Positions 49,208 through 63,639 of a stretch of 64,000 nt of DNA are shown piece by piece (positions within the stretch are counted from its first letter, which is position 1; each line of letters starts with the position of its first letter). The translations under genes were made by a program, and so were the position numbers. Source of the DNA: Acanthochlamys bracteata (Eukaryota > Streptophyta > Magnoliopsida > Pandanales > Velloziaceae); contig CM034143.1 in NCBI GenBank assembly GCA_019914995.1, positions 5,557,501 through 5,621,500 of the forward strand, written 5' to 3'. Below the pieces are notes generated by a model, which did no database searches, was not told the origin of the DNA, and saw only the letters and a program-made list of their open reading frames with translations.

Positions 49208-52200
49208 ATGGCGCGCGGGCGGGACGATGAAGATGAGTACGAGGAGGAAGAAGGAGAGATGGAAGAAGAAGAAGAAGAGGAGGAAGAAGAAGAAGATCAG
49301 GGACGAGGAAGGGGATCAAAGCGTGGGCCGTCAGAATTTATTGATGATGCCGCGGAGGAGGATGATGAGGAAGAGGAAGAAGAAGATGACGATGATGATG
49401 AGGATTATGGTGGTGGAGGAGGGGTGAGGAAGAAGCAGAGGCGACGGACGGGCTCGGAGTTTTTCGAGCTTGAGGCGGCTGTTGATAGTGATGACGAGGA
49501 GGAAGATGATGGTGATGCTGAGGACGGTAAGTGTTTGATTCTTAAATTTTTTGTATTTTAATTGAATTTTGCTGGTTTTTTAGTAGAAAGATTAAATCTT
49601 TAGGAGATTGTAGATGAGATTGTTGGGTGTGCTTGGTGCTGGTTCAATAGGGAGGTCTGAATTTCTTTTTGCCTTTTCTTTCAATTTTATATTGAAAGAG
49701 TGTTACTTTTTGCACTCGATGAGTTGGTATTCCTTGAGATGCTGTTGATGTTCTAGTTGCAACTAATTGATCGGATAGCTACTTTGGTTAAGAGGCCTCA
49801 AGAACCTTGTTCTTTGCCCCTGTTTATACCCTCAGACTCCTCATCCATACTCAATATCTAGAAGTTTATGAATTTTAGTTGATGGTTGCATTTGAGAAAT
49901 TTGATGGCGCAAAAACTTTTTCACTTGATTAGAGAATCTATTTAATGTGAAAAGCTGCTTGATTTTGTCCGGAGGTTTGGATGGTTCTCTGTATCTGTTG
50001 CTGATATACTGTGACTATGGAGATGTGGATACAATGAGCAGCAACTAGGAACTACAAAGTCTTTCTCTTAAGCTGCAAATTTAATGGAAGCTTGACAATG
50101 AGAAATTTGGAAGAACTCAAACTAAAAGAAAGAAGCGTAAGGTTTCTTTGTAACTTTGGTACTGTTTCAAGGTAAGAAATTTGGGGTTAAGTCTTTCAAG
50201 TGTGGTGCAGTTTTAGTTTCTTTTTGGGTTGGATATTTCCTTCATTTGTCTTTAAGAGACAAGAGAGTAAGAATTATTTTAATTGTAGCGAAGAGTTGAC
50301 GGGATTATGGGATGAGAACTCCAATTTAGTATCGAACCCAGAATGCTTTAAATGTCAATTGTGGTGCACTTTTAGTTTCTTTTTCCGTTGCAGGATGGAT
50401 ACCCCTCCATCTATGTTTTAAATGTCAATTAACTTCCTAGAAGTTTGGCACGAGAACTTTAACCTAGTTTGGAATCAGGGATGCTTTCAATTGCGGATTA
50501 TAGAATTAAGAATGCTAACCTAGTTTCATGTTTGACTCTCGTTCTGAATATAATGTTAATGAATGTTAGCCTTATAACTAACAAAATACAACAAGATACA
50601 AAAGCAGCCTATGACATTCCAATGTCATTTCTCTCTGCAGTTACAAAAGAAAATAGAGAGTGAAGAGACGACAATTTCATTTTGTCCCGTTTAAGTTTTT
50701 CTTGTAGCGGTTGGTCTACACTGTACCTGTTCACAGATCCTTTAGATCTCTTGTTTCAGGATAAAAATGATTGAACTCTGCAAGTTTTTTCTAGTTCTTC
50801 CTAGCTTTGCAGATCTGTTGGTGATTTTGTTTCTTATCTATTGTGAAACTTATCATCGGATGCAAATTATACAGATTTCATAAATGATGCTGGAGCTGAT
50901 CTTCCTGATGGCAGTGGGGGAAGGCGAGTACATCGTCCCTCACTTTTACGACCTGAAGACCAAGAAGAGGATATGGATGATATTGCAAGAATGATCAGTC
51001 AGAGGTATTCTCGACAAAGTCATGTCGAATATGGTGAGGATGCTACTGAGGTTGAACAACAAGCCCTTTTGCCATCAGTAAAAGACCCAAAATTGTGGTT
51101 GGTCAAATGTCAAGTATGTTTCCTCTTCTGATAGAGTATCTCCTACAAGGCTGTGTTTCTTTGTATCTTCGTTGAATTTTAATTTGCTTAAATGGATGAT
51201 GGATGATCCAGCAAAATCACGAGCGGGAGTTAGCTATATGCTTAATGCAAAAGTTTATAGATAGACCTGATCTTCATATCAGATCAGCTATTTCATTGGA
51301 CCACCTGAAGGGCTTCATATATGTGGAAGCCGACAGAGAGGCCCATGTCAAAGAGGTACTTCAAATTGATGATATTATCTTATTTTTATGACTACCTTCT
51401 AAGATTTTTTGAATGATTGCTTCGCTACATACTTCTCAGGCTTGCAGGGGCATGAGGAACATATTCAGTTCTGCAAAAATAGAGTTGGTCCCTATTAAAG
51501 AGATGACTGATGTGCTTTCTGTTGAAAGCAAAACTGTTGATCTAGCCAGGGACACATGGGTGCGAATGAAGATTGGAGTTTATAAAGGTGATCTTGCAAA
51601 GGTATGTTTGCTTTTGGCCGTATTCCACATTCAGTAACATCTTAAATGTTTGATTTGTTGGTTCTGGAGCTGCGCAGGTTGTTGATGTTGATAATGTACG
51701 ACAAAAAGTGACTGTGAAGCTGATTCCAAGAATTGATTTGCAGCATCTTGCTAATAAAATAGTAAGGCCATCTCCATTTTTAGGGCATGGATGCCTTTGT
51801 CTTGCTTCAGATGTTCCTTGTGTCTCGTAGAACTGAGATTCTATGGATATTAGAGGAAATATATGTTTTGATGTTGTTATTTTCTATATATAATCATCTC
51901 AGATTATATTTTTAAAGTTGATGAAGTGCATTTGTTTATGTTAAAAGAATTTGCAATCTGACGAACTGCATTCTAAAGCTAATTGCAATTATCATGTTTT
52001 CAGGAAGGTAGGGATTCTGCTCCTGGAAGAAAGAGAACATTTGTACCTCCTCCGCGATTATTCAACAGCAATGAAGCAAAGTATAGTTACATTGTTCTTT
52101 CATTGTTTTATTCACTCACAATATTATGATGTTTTTTTCCTGATTTTCTATGTGTTGCTTGCATTCAGGGAACTTAATATTCATGTAGAACACAGAAAGA

Positions 52201-55200
52201 ATAGAGAAACCGGTGAACGTTATGAAATGGTTGACAACATGATGTTCAAAGATGGTTATCTTTATAAGATAGTGGCGATGAGGTCAATCACAACACACAA
52301 CATTCAACCAACATTTGATGAGCTTGAAAAGTTTAGGGCTCCTGATGCTGATGGCAGCGGAGATGGGGAAAGCTTGTCTGCACTTTTTGCAAATAGAAAG
52401 AAGGGACATTTTATGAAAGGTGATGCCGTTATTGTTGTTCGAGGAGATCTCAAAAATTTAATGGGAACTGTGGAGAAGGTTGAGGAAGAGAATGTTCATA
52501 TTAAGCCAAAGATGGCAGGCTTGCCGGTAATCACTCAATTGACTAAAATTCTTATTCCTACCATAGTAATGTGGCAGAACCAGAGGAGTTGAAGTTGTTA
52601 ACATGATTGAAAACATGCAGAAAACTTTAGCCTTTAATGAGAAGGAGCTGTGCAAGTATTTTAAACCAGGAGACCATGTCAAAGTGATATCTGGTGTTCA
52701 GGAAGGTGCTACCGGTATGGTAGTCAAGGTTGAAAGTCATATTCTGACCATTTTATCAGACACCACAAAAGAAGATGTAAGCAGGTCTTTCAGACAATGT
52801 CCAAAAAATTGAATACTCTATGTGACAGATATTACTAATTGTAGCTGTATCTCCTCAGATCCGAGTATTTGCGGACAATGTTGTGGAGAGTTCAGAGGTA
52901 ACTGCAGGAATTACCAAAATTGGGGATTATGAGCTCCATGATCTTGTACTTCTAGAGTAAGATTTTGCTTTTATCTGCATGCTGTTGGTTGAATTTCTCA
53001 ACACAAATGTGAACCTTGTAAAACATCTTTTCTTACTTTTTCACACTGTTGTTCTGATGCAGTGATACCTCATTTGGTGTAATCATACGTGTTGAAAGTG
53101 GAGCAGTTCAGGTGAGATTGTAATCTGGGAAGGTGATTTCTTATTATTGTTATTATTTTTTTGGTTTTAAATTTATCATTCTGTTTAGGTTCTTAAAGGA
53201 GTTCCTGATAGACCTGAAGTTGTACTTGTTAAATTGATGGAAATAAAGGCAAAAATTGATAAGCCAGCTAGTGCTCAAGATCAGAAGCGTAACAAGATTT
53301 CCTTGAAGGATATTGTCAAGGTTGTTGAGGGACCATGTAAGGTGTGTTTTTGGTAAACTACCTGGCTATTCTATTAATTGCCTTGAAATAGCTTCTGGTT
53401 AATCACTCATTTCATATTGTGAATAGGGACGACAAGGGCCTGTAGAACGCATTCACCGGGGGATCCTGTTCATTTACGATCGCCATCACTTGGAACATGC
53501 TGGCTTTATTTGTGTACAAGCCCAGTCATGCATTCTTCTAGGCGGTTCACATGCGGGAAATGATAGAAATGTATCTAGTTCTCTCCTCTCCTTCCATACT
53601 TATGTTGTAAGAAGTGTGTATTGACTAGTTCATTGTTAACACACGCAGGGTACAGGTCCTATGGACTCGAGATTTGATGCCTTGAGATCTTCGCCTAATT
53701 TCATGTCTCCAAGCCGATTACCTAGACCAGGATTTCCTGATTGTAGGTGTTTCAGACATACTTTATTATTATTTGTGATTTTGTGTGTAATCCTTTACTT
53801 CAGAATGTCTTTGATGATTTTGTTCCTTTATTGTGTGTTATTATGGCCAATCCTCTCAAGCTTTACTGGCTCTGTGACCATTTCTCTCTTTATAAATTGC
53901 ATGCAGCTGGAGGAAGACAGAGAGGCGGAAGAGGATTTGATGCTTTAATTGGAAAGTCCATCAAAATCAGATCCGGTCCTTTCAAGGGATATCGTGGCCG
54001 TGTTAAATCAATAACGAATGCTCATGTAAGGGTTGAACTTGACTCACAGATGAAGATTGTTTCAGGTATGCCTTCTTGATTGTTACTTTAATCTTAATGC
54101 TTACTTCATTTAATAATAATTTGCTATTGATGCAGTTAAAAGAGATGAAATTGCTGATGCCACTGGGTCAGCTTTCTCAGGCCGGTAATACTATTGCGAA
54201 AACCCTGTTTAATTTTATTACTTTGCTATAGTGCTGGACTTACTGACGTTACCCTTTATCGGCAGTGAGACGCCTCGATATGGATACGGTAGCGAGACTC
54301 CTATGCATCCATCACGTACTCCACTGCATCCATACCAGACTCCAATGCGAGATCCATCAGGTAAAGACCATTCTATACCTTGTCTTTTGGCAACTGTTAT
54401 ATAAATCTATCTCTTTTACAACTGTACTGTTACTTCATTTTTGGGAAATTATGTTGCTAGAGAATTCTTTTGTTTGTCTTCTTCTTTGCTACTTAATTCA
54501 GATTTTAGAAAGAGATGCTGTATTGACACTGGCAATATACTTGTATTGCTGGGGTCAAATTTTATCTTCTGCTTTAGTGACTTTATTTATCCACATAGTG
54601 AAATTCAGATCTGTGCATTTGCAGCTACACCTATACACGATGGTATGAGAACACCTATGCGTGATCGTGCTTGGGCTCCGATGAGTCCTCCAAGGTTTGC
54701 TTTTTTCTTATGGTGCTATTTCTTATATTAGCTACTGCATCCTATCCTATCATTTTGCTCAACCCTTTTGTGATTTTTGCATGGGCCTGCCTAATATTAA
54801 GTACTCACTGATTGACTGCCTTGTTTAGTTTGTAGTAGATGTGCTGTCAAATGCCTTTATATAAAGGGTGATGGACCTTCTCACTCTGTTATTCACTTGT
54901 AAAGGCTACTTTTTTTTCCCCTTTTGGAGTTCATTTTTTTATTGAACACATTGACATTTTGCTTTTAGTTCTCTTTCGTTTATACTTTTCTTTATGCTTT
55001 TCTCTATATTTTGTTCTATGTAGTAATTTTTATAGAAAAAATTATAATGTTTGCCACCATGTGAAAAAAGAAATACCCTGGCAATGCGTTTTTGCAGAAG
55101 AGCATGAATCTGGTAGTGCAATTATGAAGGGTTGAAGTTGCAAATACTAGGGAAACATGCTATAATAGATACTCTTCTAGCCTATTGCTATGTGGTTTTA

Positions 55201-56407
55201 GTTACATTTGTGTATATCTGAAAGGTTGGAGAACAAACAATATGTATTATTGAGTTTCTTAAATTCCCATTACCAGATGGAAACATGTATTAAGTTACTA
55301 ATAGTGTAGCTTTGTCTTAAACAAACTACAGAGACCATTGGGATGACAATCCAGCCCCATGGAGCAGCAGTCCTCGATATGAGGTATGCTGGCCATCATA
55401 TATAATTTTTTTAATTGAATTACACCATTATCTGATGATGTTTTACTAGTGTCTTGAGAGGTGTGTTTCAAGAGTATTTTTTTTTAATTATTATCATTTA
55501 TCTTTTTTTGAAGCAACCTGGAACTCCTCCAGTGCGGACATATGAAGCGCCCACACCTGGTTCAGGTTGGGCTAATACTCCAGGGCTAAACTATAATGCT
55601 GAGACGCCAAGGGACAGCAGTTCCCCCTATGGTATGTTATGATTTAAGTTGATAACTGCAGTTTGGAGGTGCCTTTAGCAGCTACGTGTTCAATTCTAAA
55701 GTTACTTATTACAGGTAATGTAGAAAGTCCCTATGTTCCCTCTACACCTGGCCAACCAATGACTCCAAGTTCTTATCTTCCGGGTACTCCTGGCGGGCAG
55801 CCAATGACACCTGGGAATGTGGGTATTGATGTGATGTCTCCTACAATGGGTGTGTTGCTTTGGACTGGGAATATGTGCATTCATTGTCTCCTCACACCCA
55901 TCAGTAGTGTTTAAAAGGATGCATAACATTTTGATTTATGGTGCAGGTGAAGGTGATGGTAACTGGTTCATGCCAGATATATTGGTCACAGTTCAGCGCC
56001 CTGGAGAAGATCCTCGTACCGCAGTTGTGAAGGAAATGCTCATGGTATGTTTGTCCTTTCCTAGTTCAAAATCTCAGAAATAGTCATGTTACAATTAAAC
56101 ATAGTTTCTTTACTTTCTGTTACTCTACATCTGCTCATTTGTAACTGCAATTGCTGCACAGGATGGAACCTGCAGGGTTGCCCTTGGATCAGCTGGCAAC
56201 GGAGAGATTGTGACTGTTGTACCAGCGGAGCTGGATGTGGTAAGACCACGGAAGTCAGATAGGATCAAAATATTGAGTGGCGGAATGCGGGGATACACAG
56301 GGAGGCTACTTGGTCTTGATGGCTCTGATGGTATAGTGAAGTTGGACGAGAACTTAGAGGTCAAAATATTAGATCTTGAAATGCTTGGGAAACTCGCAGC
56401 ACAATGA
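49208..56407 (+). CDS. SPT5: Transcription elongation factor SPT5
   Basis: Twenty-two exons read in phase: 49208-49526, 50875-51113, 51212-51355, 51440-51601, 51678-51761, 52004-52080, 52169-52526, 52621-52776, 52859-52956, 53063-53111, 53189-53341, 53427-53570, 53649-53742, 53907-54065, 54136-54184, 54266-54360, 54625-54694, 55332-55383, 55514-55631, 55715-55849, 55947-56044, 56162-56407. They give 1032 aa (Arabidopsis SPT5-2 is about 1040). Order: acidic Glu/Asp-rich N-terminus (1-107), NGN domain from DPKLWLVKC, several KOW motifs (KGDAVIVVRGDLKNLMGTV; FKPGDHVKVISG; GPFKGYRGRVKS), a Thr-Pro-rich C-terminal repeat (TPMHPSRTPLHPYQTPMRD), and a final KOW (RKSDRIKILSGGMRGYTGR). SPT5 with SPT4 forms DSIF, which clamps RNA polymerase II in the nucleus; the TP repeats are likely kinase targets. 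Two exons are only 49 nt. Intron 1 is the longest (1.35 kb). Confidence 0.96.
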
Positions 56408-57068
56408 GTGAGCAGCTGTAGAGTTTGGGAGATACTTATCCCCCTGTATTCTATTTTTATATCTTTATGTATACAAAAAGGTAAAATGTAATATCTTTTT
56501 TTAGTCGATAACCAGTTGTAAATTACGAGTTTGTTACTAATGATAAGGTAATTACATTTAGTGGTTGTCAGCCTATTATGCAAAACCTTTGTAACACCTG
56601 CTGCAGGGCTCACCGAATGAGGCAGTGTTTTTTTTCTGTGACTGACTTTTTTTTAGAAAGAATAAGTTTCAAATAAATTTTTAATAACATGTTAATATTT
56701 GAATTTCACCAGCAACAAACTTCTTGGTTGACTGCTGTTTAAATCAGAGTAGAAATTATGATTAATGAGCAATTACTTCCTTGTGGATTTATGCATAGCT
56801 GCATTATGTACAGGGCTTGCTAAGTTGAAGTACATATTAAAACCTATACAATAAAAAGAAAGAAAAACACATGTTTATAAGAAAAAAGACGACAAAGACA
56901 GGTATATCCGGCACAAAACAAGCTATTGCTGATCTACTGTATGCAGTTCTCCAAATGAATACCACCGTACTTCCTTTATGAATGAATGAACACGCTTGTG
57001 GGAGAGCCCTAGCTTTCTTTGCAACTTTTACCTCTTGCAACCCCGGAAACCACTCAATTTTTGGTGTT
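56408..57068. other. Convergent 3' flanks of SPT5 and the SRF-like kinase
   Basis: SPT5 (plus) and the receptor kinase (minus) end tail to tail 661 bp apart, so this region should hold both 3' UTRs and termination signals. Apparent frames here on the minus strand are shadows. No other feature was recognised. Confidence 0.6.
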
Positions 57069-60000
57069 TCAAAATATTTCTGTAGATGCTTCATGATCTG
57101 GAATCCTGCACGAAAATCCCACGTCATCACTAGATTGTCGTCTGACTATGCTTGCCCTCTGCATCAACCTTACTAACGCTTGTACAACTTCAGACATAGG
57201 AGGTCGAAACTCTGGCTCCGGCTGCAGAGCAGAACATATGATTCTTCGAGACAAACATCATGAACTTTTTCTTGAAAAAGTTGGAGCAGTTTCTAGTACT
57301 ATATAGATTTAAGTGAATCGGACACTACCAACAAAGGTAAGTGAGATGCGCCATTGTATGACAAGAGCAAAAGGCTACAATTAATTTAATACCTGAACAC
57401 AGACAGCAATGATATCAGCAAACCGTGAGAGGGATTTTGCTGGATACATGCCATTTAAGGCAGGATCAACCATTTTTGCTAATGCATCAATATCATGAAG
57501 CTGAGGTGTAGCCCACCTAACAAGGGACTGTTCTGCTCGTGTCCTAGAGCTGAAAACAACAAAGTGGTGAGATGAAGGCATCCATACAAAAGGATAAAAT
57601 AACTTAGCTTAATGCCAACCTATCCAATGGCTTTCGGCCTGTCAGAATCTCTAACATCACTACTCCGAAGCTGTAGACATCACTTTTGATGGTATAAATA
57701 CCAGACATGGCAAACTCGGGAGCGCTATAGCCAAATGAACCAATCATCTGGGTTGAGACCTACCATCACATGCATAAACAGAGTTGGCTTGAAAATTTCA
57801 ACAAATGCATGAAAGTATTTTGTCTCAAATTGATGTAACCTTCACTTACTGGTCTCTCTGTATTTGGTGTTAATGCAGCTAGGCCACAGTCTGACAAGTG
57901 AGGATTAAGCTCCTCATCAATGAGAACATTTGCAGATTTCATATTTCTATGGACAACAGAGGGCAAGCATACTTCATGTAGATACCTTCACAAATGGAAT
58001 GGCTTGTTATCATAAATAATAAATATGTTAAAGTTAAAATAGGAAGCATTGGGATTAGGCTGCATTAGTCGACAAGCTTACTCTAGAGCTCTACCAATGC
58101 CTAGAGCGATCCTCATACGTTGATTCCACGAAAGAGTCTTGCTGCTATCATCGGCAAAATGCAGCTTATCGTGTAAAGTTCCATTTTCAATAAATTCATA
58201 AACAAGAAGGTGTTGCCCATGTTCAGTACAGTAGCCCACAAGGGTCGTGATGTTTGGATGCCTAAGGCGTGACATATTCGAAACGGCTTCAAGAAAGTTA
58301 TCCTCTTCTTGCAAGGATAGAGCTGAATTGTCAATCTTCTTCACAGCCAGAACCTAAAGAACAAATACTTCATGCTACTGAATGTAACCAAAAGCACTCT
58401 AAAGGGGTAGGAGAAAATTAACTAGCAAAGTTAACATGCAACAAAAGATGGAAATAGACTATATATGCTCATAATAGATATACAGTGTGATTGGAGTGGA
58501 GATGAATAATTACCTTCCCATTAGGGAACTCTGCCCTATAAACCCTGCCAAGGGAACCTTCACCAATAAGGAAATCCTGGCTAAAGCTATTTGTAGCAGA
58601 CTGCAGCCCAGCAACAGTATACGACGTAGCAGTTATAGGGACTTTTGGTCTCCTCATTGACCCATTATTCCCAGAAACGCTCTCAATTATCACCTTCTCA
58701 CTAGGTGGAGGTTTCAAGGATGCCCTTGGAGGAGTTTTTAGCTTCTGGTCTGGTGGCACTTTGCTTGTTACTGCAAACAAAAGCAAATTGTGATGATCAG
58801 TAAAAACATGGTTGCAAACCTCCAATACAACCGAGCAAATAGTATTTACGTAAAAGAATTATTATCTAATATTGTACAATATGAAGAATAAGAACCACAA
58901 AGCTACCTTCAATAAGAAAGTAATATATCACTTTCATTAGCGCATCGCCACCACTTATAATCTAATGATCAACTGTGTACATGCCTCATTATGTATGCAT
59001 GTCATTTTGCAATCCAAAGTGTTTCATTAATGCTATATATTGGTATGAAAGCTCCACCTAGATTTTCACTGCCGGATGAAAGGATGGCACTTGACAGCGA
59101 GAAGCAACGTCACAAAGAGTAAGAAATAATCACAAGGGGAGGGCAATATCTGATGTAGCATCACCTCTTATGAAATAATACTACATCAAATCAAATATGC
59201 CCGACACAAGACTAAACGCTCACTTCCTTTTTTCTTACACGAGTAACATGCATTAGTGGTATGCATTGCATTTGATAATATCTAGGTTTATAGTTGAGAT
59301 CAATCATAGATAAGGCTGCCTCATAGAACATAAACGGAACAAGAATGTCCTATTATACCTCTCTCTGTTAGAACTGAATGTGTCCTTGACATATCCATTG
59401 TATTCTTATTGCGCACATGGTTGTGTTTATGCAGTTTCCGATAGCAAAAGATGACAGCTACTGTTGCAAATATTCCTCCAAAAAGTGAACCAACAACTGT
59501 GCCAATTATCTGACCAGCAACCCAACTTCTTTTGCTGCTGCTTTGATCTGGGGTAGAAGGAAGACGAACGGGTGGCTCCAGAGTTGTACGTGGTGATGGT
59601 GCCCCCTGAGTGTGATTATGGGTGTTATTAGCTCTTCCAGGGGGAGGTGGAGTGAAGGGAGGCGGTGGAGGGGCAGGACTGCTGGAAAAGGAGTTACCTC
59701 CAATTCTGTGCATAATATAGAGCAGATTAGTGACAACGTCTAAAACAAATAAATAAAGAATAAAAAATAAATACGCGGGGAAAGCACAAGATATGCTTAA
59801 AAGGAGTGGTCAAGATGACATCAACTACTCACACTAGATTTGGAATAGAACTGAACTCTGAGGGTATCCAGCCACTGAAATTATTATTTGCAATATTTCT
59901 GTTGAAGAAAAGGATAGTGGGTATTAGCATAACATTGTTAAAAAAAGATGTTTTGTAAAGAAATTACTTACAAGTCGGTCAAGCTAAGGTTTGTTAAAAG

Positions 60001-62556
60001 ATTTACGGTACCAGTCATTTGATTGTTTTGCAAATACCTGGAAAATTGATGACGAAATAAAGCAATGAACATAATTTGAAATTTTGATTGGAGAGACTAT
60101 TGCTCATCAGATACTTACAGGCTAGACAGGTTAGAAAGAAGGCCGAAGGAGTTTGGAAGATCTCCAGTCAAGTTATTGAAGGATAGGTCTCTGTTAGATA
60201 AAACAAAAGAACCGCATGACATATATACAGATACATATATTTATATCAGCATACTACAAATTTTTACAAAAATAAAAGCCTAACAAGAAATTATCTTGAA
60301 GATCCACATGACCATCTCATGGGCAGAAGAAATATAAACTTCCAATAACGATTACCATATATAACAAGTATATACATGATTTTCTTTATGCATTTCTCAT
60401 CATGAGAATGTTAAGAACAATAGCCACATTAAAACCACCCTTTTGGATCAGTTGAACACATGATACCATAAGGAGATATCACGGTAACATGAGACTGTTG
60501 ACTAACGTCTCGGGCTTGTAGGAATGAAACTTTAAGTTGCGATATGGAAGGAGGATTCGTATCAGCAATAAATCTATTTGAAAGAGAGGTTTTACATAGA
60601 AAATTACCTCATTGTCAAATTATAAGATGACTTACAAGATAAAAATTAAACACACAACTACATTCCAGAAGGGGGAGAAAACCCTGAAATATCCATATGA
60701 CAACTATTTGCTGAAAGAAGTTCATAAGTTCTTCCAACTTAAGCAAGTATATATTTTTATTTCCAAGCATAAAGCTCATTTCTAAAAAATCTAACTCCAA
60801 AGAGAACAAAGGAAACGAGCTGAATATTAAGAGCTAGGGGAGCTAAATATTGAGAGACAGGAAAGAACTCATAACGCATGACTAGGACCAAACTACGCTC
60901 AACTCCAATGAGTATGCCTTGGATGGGTTTGTTTAAGAGTCTATGTATTTTAATTTACAAGGAAGTCATTGTTCCAGTTTACTTATAAAAAAAGTGCACT
61001 TGGAATCTCATTTGCACGTTAATGTTATTAGTATGCAAGAAACTGAAAACGATGTTTTAGAATTGAATTGGTGGAAAGGGAGTTGGAATAAAGAATGTCC
61101 TGCAACAGCATGCACCCCAAAGCACTTACAACACTGACAGATGTTGGAGATTTGTAAAGATATCTTGAATTGGCTGGGACAGCATATTGTGGCTCACATT
61201 TCTGTAATCATACAGATAAGGCATAAGTTGATGTAGTACAATCCATAACAAATTAGGCATAAGCAGTAAGATGTTATGCAAAGATCTGTCACCTACAGGG
61301 AAGTTAGTGAGACAATAGTGGATATAGAGTAAGGGAGGTTTCCACTTAGGTTATTGCTGGCAAGATTCCTGCAAAGTTATTCAAATTGCGCGTTAGCAAT
61401 CATATGAGTGCTACAGAGGAAAATTGGGAAAAGAATGAACTAAAATGAAGAAGAATTACAAGTAGGTTAAATTTGGTGGCAGTTGATAGGGAATGCTATC
61501 ATGTATGTAGTTATTGCTCAGATCCCTACAAAGACAAGATACCAAATTTCAGAAGTGAATCCAATACTTTTCAGTTAGCTAACAAAAGAACAGTATGCAT
61601 TTTTCTTACAATGTTTTCAACGATAAGAGGTTTGAAAGTAGGTAGCCCAGGTTTCCATTAAGCCCAAGCCCGGACAACTGGCTGCAAAGAACCATTATTC
61701 ACATAAGCACACAGAACGTATCAAACAAAAATTGCAAACATATTGAACAACAGAGGAACATAGAGTAAAGATGGTTCTGTTCTACATGGACGTGATAGAT
61801 GAGCCAGAGCAGGAGATTCCCTTCCATGGTTCCCCACATGGATCCCCACCATCTGACCTCCACCCAGTGAGTTGGGGTGCATTATTGAGAGATCCATACA
61901 GGATGCCTAGAGCTTGGACTGCAAAATATGGAAAACAAGCCATTGTCCAGTAAAAGCATAATGCTAAACTGAAAAGTAAAATTCTAATGGGGGCTGACAA
62001 TGTGATGCAACATGTTAATCGAAAAATAAATGCAAAATGCTTGCATGTAAGGAATGAAAAGAATAATGAAATAAAGCAAGTTTCTATATGTGCTGTCAAA
62101 ATATTACACAGACATTTCATTGCATACCTGCAGAATCCTTCAATGTGACATAACCGAAAAGTACCCTTCAACTTCCAGACACTCCCCTCCCCAATTCCCT
62201 TTTCCCATTTTAGTAGTCTTTGACTAAAATTGAACTTAAACTATATGTATTCTTGAGAATCACCAAAATCCCAGTAACGGAAGCATAACTATAAATAAAA
62301 ATGTCAGTAATTCAAATTTCCCCTCTAATGCCATTCAAGTAAAAAAAACAACCAGGGAATAAGAGAAACATGAATAAAAATAAACTAACAACATGAAAAA
62401 GTGGAAGAGGACAAAAAAAAAAGTGAACTTTAGCAAAATAAAGAACATGAGAACCAAAACATTACCATCAGAAGCGTCGGTGGTGCACTCAATGTTCCAA
62501 ACCAACTCCATTACAACACCGATCACAAGAATCACACACCATGTTCTTGAAGCCAT
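57069..62556 (-). CDS. SRF8: STRUBBELIG-receptor-family LRR kinase (SRF8-like)
   Basis: Sixteen exons read in phase: 62466-62556, 61786-61918, 61610-61681, 61460-61525, 61297-61368, 61139-61201, 60119-60190, 59972-60037, 59833-59898, 59359-59705, 58514-58770, 58082-58353, 57850-57985, 57620-57759, 57393-57549, 57069-57221. They give 720 aa (Arabidopsis SRF8 is about 700). Order: signal peptide ([20 protein letters not shown]), SUB-type cap with [18 protein letters not shown], about seven LRRs coded by 63-72-nt exons, a Pro-rich stalk, one membrane segment ([21 protein letters not shown]) and a cytosolic kinase domain. The kinase has [13 protein letters not shown] and VLAVKKID, but reads HRN in place of HRD and DCG in place of DFG, so it is probably an atypical or inactive kinase, as in STRUBBELIG. 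The role is inferred as plasma-membrane signalling; the ligand is unknown. Introns 1 and 6 are the longest (547 and 948 nt... intron 9 is shorter at 127 nt). Confidence 0.96.
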
Positions 62557-63490
62557 AATGGGGAGGGGAGCTTTAACGAAAATACTGAAAAAATCAATAT
62601 CAACCAATGAATCTACAACTCCATTCCTTCTCTAACACCCTCATATAAACAACCCAAAAACTTCTCCAAGATTCTTTCTTGGTGCAGAGTGTGAGTGCAA
62701 GCCAAGCTTACAGATCAAAATTCTCTAAAGAAACAAAAAAAAAAAAAAAAAAAAAATCAAGAATCTACAACAAACACTACTACCACCTGGCTTCTGGTAG
62801 TCGAACAAACAGAAGGAGAGAGAAGCTAGAAAGAAAGCTTATGGATTGATAATTGATTGATTCCAAAACCTGAATTAAAGCTTGGAACTTTGGAAGAACA
62901 CAAGCTTCACAGAAGCCCAGACACGGAGTGTATAAACATTTATTTTCCTTTAAACTAACAATTCTACCCTCACTGAACACTTAATTACTCAATATTTGGT
63001 AGGTGGTTGAACTTTGTTTAGAGGGTAGTTAGGTCATTTACAATATATAATAATAATACATTCAATAATACTTAAGTGGTTAAAAATGTAACTTTTTAAT
63101 AATATATTTAATTTAACTAATTGTCTTTACAACTCTTAGTAGAGCCCTTTGAAATTTAAAGATTAGCATATTGTCCTTATACAATTATTTTTACTATAAT
63201 TATGATGTGATGAATGAGAGTGTGAAAATTGAAAAATATTTAAGCTAATTATGGATTAGGTTTTAAATGATTGTTATTAGGGCAGGTGGATTGAAGTGTT
63301 AGATGGTTGAAACTTTTTCTTTCTTTCTAGGTTGAAATGTTGTACCTTTTTATTATTTTTTCTTTATTATTAATAATGATTATGATTATTTTTTTCTTTC
63401 AATTATGGACTGAAAATTAAAGTTTTTAGCAAAATGGACTTTTTAAGCTCCAACACTAAGTCCAACAGTGATGGGCGTTTAACAAACGGA
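62557..63490. other. SRF8-like leader/promoter and spacer
   Basis: The minus-strand leader is CT/A-rich and contains a run of 22 A (62735-62756; U-tract in the transcript sense) about 180 nt upstream of the ATG. Positions 62960-63420 are AT-rich spacer with no gene recognised. Confidence 0.5.
62735..62756. repeat. Poly(A/T) tract of 22 bases
   Basis: An uninterrupted run of 22 A on the plus strand upstream of the SRF8-like gene. Likely length-variable, and it may lie in the 5' leader as a U-tract. Confidence 0.95.
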
Positions 63491-63491
63491 T

Positions 63492-63555
63492 TGGGCTTTT
63501 ACGGCCCTAATGGTAAATTCTCATGCTCAAAGCCCATTAGAAGCTACGGTGGGCC
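63492..63555. promoter_or_regulatory. Site II cluster before the right-edge gene
   Basis: TGGGCT at 63492-63497, its complement AGCCCA at 63531-63536 and TGGGCC at 63550-63555 lie within 65 bp. Such clusters mark promoters of growth-related plant genes. They sit about 200-300 bp before the putative leader exon to the right, but could also serve the divergent SRF8-like gene. Confidence 0.5.
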
Positions 63556-63639
63556 AGCCAATTTGGCTAACGGTTGAATTCTTTGCGTGGTGTTTGATTA
63601 ATAGCAGCAAGATCAACTAGTACTACTCGAGTACGAACG

